From JACWAE01 sp963847595 (lineage in GTDB: Bacteria; Chloroflexota; Dehalococcoidia; SZUA-161): a DNA stretch of 64,000 nucleotides. The number at the start of each line of letters is the position of its first letter. Position 1 is the stretch's first letter. The stretch lies in NCBI GenBank assembly GCA_963847595.1, contig CAWKAJ010000002.1, positions 992,001 to 1,056,000 on the forward strand. Reading direction: 5' to 3'. The position numbers and the translations under genes were made by a program. Positions 57,954-64,000 of this stretch are shown here, piece by piece. The notes beneath the pieces are model-generated. The model was not told the DNA's origin. It worked only from the letters and a program-made list of their open reading frames with translations, and did no database searches.

Positions 57954-58931
57954 ATGAAATACAATGCACCCGATACGATACTGCCCGCAAGGGTGAAAAA
58001 CCAGACTTTGGGCCGCCACAGGCGCTTGGGCGACAGAATCTTCTCGAATCTAACGCTTTTCTTTGCTCTGGTGATAGTCGGTATCCTCGTGGGCCTGCTT
58101 ATTGTCCTGAACATAGATGCCGCGCCGGCTATCAGCAAGTTCGGACTTTCCTTCCTCAGCAGCACATCGTGGGACCCGGTCAAAGAATCATTTGGTGCCC
58201 TTCCTGCGATTTACGGTACTCTGCTGAGCTCGGCAATCGGTGTTCTAATCGCTCTGCCGATAAGCCTGGGAGCAGCCATTTTTCTGGTGGAAATGGCACC
58301 ATCATGGCTACGAGGGCCCTGCTCTTTTCTCATCGAAATGCTGGCGGCTATACCCAGCGTAATCATCGGGTTATGGGGGATATTTGTTCTGGTGCCGTTC
58401 ATGAGACCGATTGAGAGGTGGCTGGGAGGACATTTAGGATTCATCCCGCTATTTCACGGGCAGGTGTTTGGCGTTGGTTTCCTTACCGCAGGTATCATTC
58501 TCGCGCTAATGATTATTCCAATCATCACTGCGGTGAGCCGGGACGCGATTCGGGCTGTCCCTGACCATCAGCGGGAAGCGATGCTGGCGCTGGGGGCGAC
58601 ACGCTGGGAGACGATTCGCCGGGCAGTCCTGCCTTATTGCCGCTCCGGACTGGTAGGAGCGACAATCCTGGGGCTGGGACGAGCCCTTGGTGAAACCATG
58701 GCGGTGACCATGGTCATCGGTAATACGTACAAGTTGACCGCCTCGCTCTTCTCTCCCGGCTCTACTATTGCCAGCAAGATTGCCAGCGAGTTCGGTGAGG
58801 CTTCCAGCGGGCTCTTCATCGGCAGCCTTGTAGAACTGGCACTGGTGCTCTTCGCCGTCACGCTGCTGGTAAACGTGGTTGCCCGTCTGCTGGTGTGGCG
58901 TTTGACTGCAGTGAAGGCGGCAGGGGAATGA
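57954..58931 (+). CDS. pstC: Phosphate ABC transporter permease PstC
   Basis: A 325-residue membrane protein with about six helices and the EAA coupling motif in REAMLALGATRWETIRRAVL, plus GRALGETMAVTMVIGN near the C-terminus. N-terminal residues 1-30 are a charged cytoplasmic extension. The order PstS-C-A-B is conserved and the motif GLGRALGETMA distinguishes PstC. The start at 57954 lacks a strong ribosome site, so a slightly different start is possible. Confidence 0.93.
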   Translation: MKYNAPDTILPARVKNQTLGRHRRLGDRIFSNLTLFFALVIVGILVGLLIVLNIDAAPAISKFGLSFLSSTSWDPVKESFGALPAIYGTLLSSAIGVLIALPISLGAAIFLVEMAPSWLRGPCSFLIEMLAAIPSVIIGLWGIFVLVPFMRPIERWLGGHLGFIPLFHGQVFGVGFLTAGIILALMIIPIITAVSRDAIRAVPDHQREAMLALGATRWETIRRAVLPYCRSGLVGATILGLGRALGETMAVTMVIGNTYKLTASLFSPGSTIASKIASEFGEASSGLFIGSLVELALVLFAVTLLVNVVARLLVWRLTAVKAAGE

Positions 58932-58934
58932 TAT

Positions 58935-59777
58935 ATGTCTGAAACTAGACATTTACGGCGGAAGTGGTCTAACCGGGTAATGCTCGTCCTGAGCGGTTGC
59001 GCCGCCGGGCTTGCTATCATGATTCTAGCCATTATCCTGGGTTATATACTGGTCCATGGGATCTCTTACATCAATCTAGGCTTCCTTACCCACGCAGCCA
59101 AACCAGTTGGTGAGGCTGGTGGGGGAATGCGTAACGAAATTCTCGGCACCCTTATCTTGATAGGGCTGGCTTCAATACTCGCCCTGCCGGTTGGGCTGAT
59201 GGCAGGCGTCTTCCTGAGCGATTTCGCCAGCCCGAAAATGGCTACGACAGTCCGGTTCGCAGCGGATATTTTAGCTGGAGTGCCCTCAATTGTGGTGGGG
59301 GTGTTCGCCTATGCTATTATAGTCCGGCCCATGCACTCATACTCCGCACTCTCGGCCGGTGCAGCGCTGGCAATAATCATGATTCCCATTGTCGCCCGGA
59401 CGGCCGAGGAGTCATTGCGACTGGTGCCGAACTCGATGCGAGAAGCGGCGCTGGCCCTGGGTATCACGCGATGGCGAGCAGTGGTAGGAGTAGTCATACC
59501 AGGCGCTCTCACCGGCATTGTCACCGGGGTAATGCTGGCCATTGCTCGCATTGCCGGGGAGACCGCCCCGCTGCTCTTCACAGCCCTGGGCAGCAACTTT
59601 GGCTTCCAGGGTCTCCTCAAGCCCATAGGGGCGTTGCCGTTGCAGATATACCAATACGCCCTGTCGCCTTACTCGGACTGGAAGCAGCAGGCCTGGGCCG
59701 GAGCTTTCCTCCTACTACTGCTGGTTCTCAGCATAAGTATCCTCGTGCGCTGGATTAGCAACCGGAGGCATGTGTAA
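58935..59777 (+). CDS. pstA: Phosphate ABC transporter permease PstA
   Basis: A 280-residue membrane protein with six helices, the EAA motif REAALALGITRWRAVVGVVI, then PGALTGIVTGVMLAIARIAG and ETAPLLFTALG, all typical of PstA. It follows pstC by three bases and pairs with it as the transmembrane channel for phosphate. Start ATG is close to a weak site (GGGGAATG). Confidence 0.93.
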   Translation: MSETRHLRRKWSNRVMLVLSGCAAGLAIMILAIILGYILVHGISYINLGFLTHAAKPVGEAGGGMRNEILGTLILIGLASILALPVGLMAGVFLSDFASPKMATTVRFAADILAGVPSIVVGVFAYAIIVRPMHSYSALSAGAALAIIMIPIVARTAEESLRLVPNSMREAALALGITRWRAVVGVVIPGALTGIVTGVMLAIARIAGETAPLLFTALGSNFGFQGLLKPIGALPLQIYQYALSPYSDWKQQAWAGAFLLLLLVLSISILVRWISNRRHV

Positions 59778-59816
59778 CCGGTCCCGAAGAATGTTATGAT
59801 ATGAAAGGAAAGGCAA

Positions 59817-60653
59817 ATGACTATGGTACAAGACCAGGTTAATAATACCAAGCAGTGCAATCCTGAAGAAGGGACAATCCAGATGCAAGATAAAAAAGGC
59901 ATCCTGGAAGCCGAGAACTTGAGTGCCTGGTACGGCAATGCGCTTTGCCTCAAGGACATCAGCATAAGTATCCAGGCAAAGACAGTAACCGCTATCATTG
60001 GTCCCTCCGGCTGCGGAAAATCCACATTCATTCGCTGCCTCAACCGAATGCATGAGGTCTCGCACGGGGGACGGGTAGCTGGCCGCGTTTTGTTGGATTG
60101 CAAAGACATCTACGCCAGAGACGTTGACCCGGTTGTCATCCGTCGGCGTATTGGCATGGTCTTTCAGAAGCCAAGCCCTTTCCCCACGATGTCCGTCTTC
60201 GACAACGTAGCTGCCGGTCTCAGGCTAACGCGACTCTGGAGCCGGCGCGGGGACCTGGAAGAAGTTGTTGAACGCAGCTTGCGCAACGCAGCCCTGTGGG
60301 ACGAGGTAAAAGATAAGCTAAACCAGTCAGGGGCTTCTCTTTCAGGCGGGCAGCAACAGCGCCTCTGCATTGCCCGTGCCATAGCCGTGGAGCCGGAGAT
60401 AATTCTGTTAGATGAGCCATGCAGCTCACTCGACCCCGCATCTACACTCAAGATCGAGGAGCTTATGCAGGATTTGACAAAGAATTATACTATCGTTATC
60501 GTGACCCACAATATGCAGCAGGCGGCGCGGGTCTCCGAATGGACCAGCTTCTTCCTGCTGGGGGAGATGATAGAATACGGGAAGACCGTGGACATCTTCA
60601 GCCGGCCGAAAGATAAGAGAACAGAGGACTACATTACAGGCCGCTTCGGCTAA
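59817..60653 (+). CDS. pstB: Phosphate ABC transporter ATP-binding protein PstB
   Basis: A 278-residue ATPase: Walker A IGPSGCGKSTFIRCLNRM, Q-loop VFQKPSPFPTMSVFDNV, signature LSGGQQQRLCIARAIAV, Walker B ILLDEPCSSLDP and H-loop VTHNMQQAARVSEW. The PstB-specific FP-M and QQQRLCIARA patterns are clear. An N-terminal extension of about 22 residues precedes the usual start; ATG 59884 is an alternative. It completes the pst transporter genes. Confidence 0.95.
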   Translation: MTMVQDQVNNTKQCNPEEGTIQMQDKKGILEAENLSAWYGNALCLKDISISIQAKTVTAIIGPSGCGKSTFIRCLNRMHEVSHGGRVAGRVLLDCKDIYARDVDPVVIRRRIGMVFQKPSPFPTMSVFDNVAAGLRLTRLWSRRGDLEEVVERSLRNAALWDEVKDKLNQSGASLSGGQQQRLCIARAIAVEPEIILLDEPCSSLDPASTLKIEELMQDLTKNYTIVIVTHNMQQAARVSEWTSFFLLGEMIEYGKTVDIFSRPKDKRTEDYITGRFG

Positions 60654-60687
60654 GGGAGATAGTTTAACAAGGGGGAGGGGTTGAAAT

Positions 60688-61353
60688 ATGGTAAGAACGA
60701 GTTTCGAGCGACATCTTCATGAACTTCAGGATGATGTACTTGTTTTAGGCAGTATGGTTGAGAAGGCTATTTACCGCTCTATGGAAGCCCTCAAAAACAG
60801 GGACTTGGAGCTGGCAAAACAGGTCATTGCCGATGACAGCGAGATAGACCGAAAGCGCTTCGATATCGAGGAGAAGTGCATCGAGCTCATCGTTACCCAG
60901 CAGCCGGTGGCCAGCGACCTGAGGATCATAGTCGCCGTCCTTAATATCATCATCGACCTCGAAAGGATAGGCGACCATGCCGAGGGAGTTGGCAAAATCA
61001 CATTGATGATCGGCAACGAGCCACCGTTAAAGCCACTGATTGATTTGCCACGCATGGCACAGAAGACGGGTGATATGCTAAGGCGAAGCCTGGATGCCTT
61101 CGTCAACCGCGATGCGGAGGCCGCCAGGAAGATTTCCAAAGAGGATGATGAGATTGACGGCTTATATGACCAGGTTTTCCGAGAGCTGCTCACTTTCATG
61201 GCAGAGGACTCCAGGACCATTACCAGGGCTACCCGCCTCATCTGGGTAGCACACAACCTGGAGCGGAGTGCCGACAGGGTCACCAACATCTGTGAGCGTG
61301 TCGTTTTCGTTGTAACCGGTAAGATGGAGGAGATCGGGGTTTCGAAATACTAA
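60688..61353 (+). CDS. phoU: Phosphate-specific transport system accessory protein PhoU
   Basis: A 221-residue all-helical protein of two repeated PhoU domains (ELQDDVLVLGSMVEKAIYRS...DDSEIDRKRFDIEE; LRRSLDAFVNRDAEAARKIS...EDDEIDGLYDQVFRE). Each repeat has the metal-binding D/E-x-x-[E/D] acidic pattern. It downregulates Pst and PhoR signalling when phosphate is plentiful. GGGGGAGGGG precedes the ATG. It is last in the arsC-pstSCAB-phoU operon. Confidence 0.95.
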   Translation: MVRTSFERHLHELQDDVLVLGSMVEKAIYRSMEALKNRDLELAKQVIADDSEIDRKRFDIEEKCIELIVTQQPVASDLRIIVAVLNIIIDLERIGDHAEGVGKITLMIGNEPPLKPLIDLPRMAQKTGDMLRRSLDAFVNRDAEAARKISKEDDEIDGLYDQVFRELLTFMAEDSRTITRATRLIWVAHNLERSADRVTNICERVVFVVTGKMEEIGVSKY

Positions 61354-62005
61354 GAATATGCCAGCTATGCCTCGATGAATCTAATCATGGTTTGTGACTA
61401 TTACACATAGCTTCAAAAGCAATACATCACACCTACATCACAGAAATTGCTTGTTGGTGGGCATTAACGGAGCAGGTTAGCAGTAACTGTATCGAGGTAA
61501 TAAGACTACTAATAAGGTAATAATATTACCAAGAGTACACCAGTGGGGACAGCTCCCGAACATTTCTTTGAGAAGAAGCCCCTGATTCCGGCTTTACAGC
61601 GGCTGCTTGCCTCTGACTCAAAGCCACAGTAATTCTATAGGGGCTGGCATCATTCGTCAAGCAGCAGAGGGCAAAAGTAACAAAGCGATGAAAAGTCCCT
61701 TCCGAGGAGCTCCCGGATAGCTGGGTGTGTCCTGTCTGTGGCGCGGCAAAGAACATGTTTCAGAAGATAGAATCCTAGTTGTACCCTCTAAGTCCCCTCC
61801 ATCCGCTCAATCCCAATACCGTAAATCCGTATTTACAATGCTTGTGCATGTGTTTATATAGTGTATGTAGTCAACGAAAGTGGGACAACAGTTTAAACCT
61901 TCAGCATTAGCGGCCACTTCATTGGATAATCTGCTGCTCCAAAAGGACATATCTCTATCCCCAGAAATAGGCCCATTACTGTTACAATTCCAAATTGACT
62001 CTTAA
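61354..62005. other. Intergenic region between phoU and the OYE gene, containing a pseudogene
   Basis: About 650 bases. A GGTAAT/ATTACC hairpin (61517-61531) lies in the first part and a GTAAAT/ATTTAC inverted repeat near 61824-61839. A decayed rubredoxin-like gene occupies 61543-61778. No intact gene is seen. Confidence 0.45.
61543..61778 (+). pseudogene. Decayed rubredoxin-like gene
   Basis: Not intact. The last part reads EELPDSWVCPVCGAAKNMF, the rubredoxin C-terminal iron-binding knuckle, ending with TAG at 61776. Its frame fits upstream codons (AAEGKSNKAMKSPF) only if one C at 61703 is removed; removing another at 61648 links it to a W-I-I-R-Q stretch. Where rubredoxin has its first Cys-x-x-Cys, codons read TAA (61630-61632) and AGG (61639-61641), so both cysteines are lost. 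An open segment from 61543 (VGTAPEHFFEKKPLIPALQR) may be part of an N-terminal fused domain. A real rubredoxin (or flavin reductase-rubredoxin fusion) thus probably existed here. Confidence 0.6.
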
Positions 62006-63976
62006 CTAGAGGACACGCGCGATATCGAATGCGCGCCATAGCGCATCTATTATCTTCCCTGGCCCCTCACAATCCCCGATAGAATAGAGTTCCTTCACCT
62101 TACCCTGCAAAGCTTTCAACAGGTATGTCTCCGGCTTTAGACCCAGGGCCAGTATGATTGTATCGGCCTTAAGTTCAGCCTCGAACCTATGGTATTTATT
62201 CTCCACAACAGCGCCGTGCTCTGATATCCGAACCAGATTGGTATTAGTCAACACGCTCACGCCGTTCTCAGCCAGCATCTTAAAGAGATATTGCTTGTTT
62301 GCCTCGAAGACATCAGAGATGATCTCCTCAAGCGCTTCAACTATAGTTACCCTCTTGCCCTTTTGCGCCAGGTAGACTGCGGTTTCGCAACCCACCAGGC
62401 CACCGCCCGCGACGACGACACGTTCGCCAGCCTTTTTCTTGGCCAAGAGGACATCAATGGCAGTGACAACCTTCTCATTCTTGATTCCCGGGATCTCGGG
62501 CACCAGTGGGCTGGAGCCTGTGGCAACGATCACTACCTCCGGTTTCATCTTCTTCACCAGCTCCATGGTAACCGCCTGCCTCAACTCGGTCTTCACACCA
62601 AGCTTCCTCAACTGGGTAACATAGTAATCGTTCAGCAGTCTCACATCGCGCTTAAACTCGGGGACCGATCCCTCTATCAGATGTCCCCCCAGCCTATCGC
62701 GCTTTTCATACAGGGTTACCTGATGCCCCCTCAATGCAGCTACTCTGGCTGCCTCCATGCCTGCAATGCCACCTCCCACCACGAGCACAGCCCTGGGTTT
62801 CTCAGACGGGGTTATGGTGTACTCTTTCTCGTTGCCTGTGGCAGGGTTCACAGTACAGCTCAAGGAGACTCCTGTCATTATCCTGGCTAAACACCCATCG
62901 TGACACCCTATACAAGGGCAGATGTCCTCCAGCCTGCCTTCCTTTACCTTCAAAGGCCATTCCGGATCCGCCAGAAGCGCCCTTCCCAGAGCGACAAAAT
63001 CCGCTTTCCCTGCCTTGAGAACGCCGTCTGCCAGCTCCGCATATCCCAGCCGTCCTACGGTGATAACGGGGATTTTAACCGCCTTCTTAGCTGCTTCTGC
63101 CATGTCTACCATGCAGCCAGGCGGCTGGTATATTGGGGGATGCGGCCAGTACCAATCATCGTAGCAGCCAGCATCGACATGGAGGGCATCTACACCTGCC
63201 TTCTCCAATCTCCTGGCAATCTCCAAAGACTCCTCGACGCCACGACCACCTTCCAGGTAATGGTTGATGGCATACCTGTAGATTACAGGGAAGTCACTTC
63301 CCGCTTTCCCTTTTATGTTTTTTATGATTTCCAACGAAAACCGCAGCCTGTTGTCCAGGTCTCCCCCGTACTTATCTTTCCGTTTGTTCCACAGAGAGGT
63401 CGTAAACTGGTCCATCAGGTATCCCTCGTGACCATGCAGCTCTATGGCATCGATGCCTGCTGCCTTAACTATCTCAGCAGCGGTATTGAAAGATTCCACT
63501 ATAGCGTCCACCTCGCCTATCGTGAGCTCGCGGGTGACTACTTTCTGGTCCCAGACGTTTGGCACGGCAGATGCTCCCACCGCTTCGAGGTTCAATAGTG
63601 CTATCATATGGGGGTTAAACACGCGTCCGAAGCCTGCTGTCAACTGGATCGCTATCTTAGCACCATGGCTGTGAACAGAATCGGCTAGCTGCCTCAGCAT
63701 AGGTATAACGTCGGGACTATCGATTCTTGGTACGAAGGACATCCCCTGCTTTTTTATCGGGCCGAACTCAATGTCAAGGATAGGAAGGCAAAGCCCGGTT
63801 ATTATCAGACCGACGCCACCTTTGGCCCGTGCCACATAGTAATCTATAACTCGCTGCGAAATCATGCCATCTGGTTCTATGAGTCCAATAATGCCCATGG
63901 GTGCCATCGCTATTCTGTTCTTTATCAGCAGCTTGCCTATTCTACCCGGCTCGAATAACTTCTCGATCTTGTACAT
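62006..63976 (-). CDS. NADH:flavin oxidoreductase / 2,4-dienoyl-CoA reductase-like (old yellow enzyme with FAD/NAD domain)
   Basis: A 656-residue multidomain oxidoreductase. Residues 1-330: FMN-binding OYE barrel (KNRIAMAPMG; GLIITGLCLPILD; ELHGHEGYLMDQFTTSLWNK). Residues about 335-360: a 4Fe-4S site C-x2-C-x3-C-x11-C starting at CIGCHDGC. Then FAD and NAD(P) Rossmann parts (VLVVGGGIAGMEAARVAALR; VVVAGGGLVGCETAVYLAQK). This domain set matches FadH-like 2,4-dienoyl-CoA reductases and trimethylamine dehydrogenase-type enzymes. ATG at 63976 has AGGAGG seven bases upstream. Substrate not assigned. Confidence 0.9.
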   Translation of the reverse strand: MYKIEKLFEPGRIGKLLIKNRIAMAPMGIIGLIEPDGMISQRVIDYYVARAKGGVGLIITGLCLPILDIEFGPIKKQGMSFVPRIDSPDVIPMLRQLADSVHSHGAKIAIQLTAGFGRVFNPHMIALLNLEAVGASAVPNVWDQKVVTRELTIGEVDAIVESFNTAAEIVKAAGIDAIELHGHEGYLMDQFTTSLWNKRKDKYGGDLDNRLRFSLEIIKNIKGKAGSDFPVIYRYAINHYLEGGRGVEESLEIARRLEKAGVDALHVDAGCYDDWYWPHPPIYQPPGCMVDMAEAAKKAVKIPVITVGRLGYAELADGVLKAGKADFVALGRALLADPEWPLKVKEGRLEDICPCIGCHDGCLARIMTGVSLSCTVNPATGNEKEYTITPSEKPRAVLVVGGGIAGMEAARVAALRGHQVTLYEKRDRLGGHLIEGSVPEFKRDVRLLNDYYVTQLRKLGVKTELRQAVTMELVKKMKPEVVIVATGSSPLVPEIPGIKNEKVVTAIDVLLAKKKAGERVVVAGGGLVGCETAVYLAQKGKRVTIVEALEEIISDVFEANKQYLFKMLAENGVSVLTNTNLVRISEHGAVVENKYHRFEAELKADTIILALGLKPETYLLKALQGKVKELYSIGDCEGPGKIIDALWRAFDIARVL

Positions 63977-64000
63977 ATCTCACCTCCTATCTCTAGCTGA

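Noticed and set aside
61526..61756. Minus-strand 76-codon frame
   Set aside because: It is antisense to the decayed rubredoxin-like sequence on the plus strand, which explains its composition.

Overview
The window looks like a chromosomal segment of an uncultured or little-studied member of the Chloroflexota, most plausibly Dehalococcoidia-like. This is inferred from gene content and was not tested: a two-subunit pyruvate carboxylase, LL-diaminopimelate aminotransferase (DapL), archaeal-type phosphoglycerate mutase, a CooC ATPase, many short intergenic palindromic repeats of several families, and a complete-looking archaeal motility (archaellum) operon beside ordinary bacterial housekeeping genes. 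Most genes have AGGAGG-type ribosome sites; a few seem to start with GTG, TTG or possibly ACG.

Layout. 0-10 kb: the 3' end of greA and a GNAT acetyltransferase, then a minus-strand run guaA, purD, purE, pycB, pycA, purB, purC that joins purine synthesis to pyruvate carboxylation. 10-25 kb: plus-strand core metabolism (threonylcarbamoyl-AMP synthase, rpiB, dxs, polyprenyl synthase, cooC-pgk-apgM-tpiA-miaA, a PNPOx-like protein, dapF, an Ntn-hydrolase with a likely N-terminal serine, dapL, hflX, galU). 25.6-33.7 kb: a minus-strand archaellum operon with a helix-turn-helix gene, two archaellins, an ArlD/E-like adaptor, two ArlF/ArlG-like stator proteins, ArlH, ArlI, ArlJ and an unknown acidic protein. 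34-44 kb: alpha/beta hydrolase, B12-radical SAM protein, thioesterase, ABC exporter, cytochrome b5/DUF2231 membrane protein, flavin reductase, RNase J-like hydrolase and pseudouridine synthase, separated by palindromic repeats.

44.3-52.6 kb is accessory in character: four tRNA genes (Phe, Leu, Gln, Asn), a small regulator/ATPase module just after tRNA-Asn with paired operator-like palindromes, a PA14-like lipoprotein with a proline-threonine linker, two methyltransferases, a small protein of unknown function, a GrdB/PrdB-family selenoprotein whose gene contains an in-frame TGA followed by a SECIS-like hairpin, and an orphan winged-helix fragment. 52.9-61.4 kb is a phosphate regulon: phoB-phoR, a divergent methyltransferase, then arsC-pstS-pstC-pstA-pstB-phoU behind four 11-bp-phased TTAACA-like repeats (a Pho box). 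The last part holds a decayed rubredoxin-like pseudogene and a minus-strand old-yellow-enzyme/2,4-dienoyl-CoA reductase.

The strongest candidates for an unusual system are the archaellum operon in a bacterial context (with its own HTH gene, a long hairpin between archaellin and motor genes, and an unknown accessory protein) and the selenoprotein. Sequence alone cannot establish function for either.
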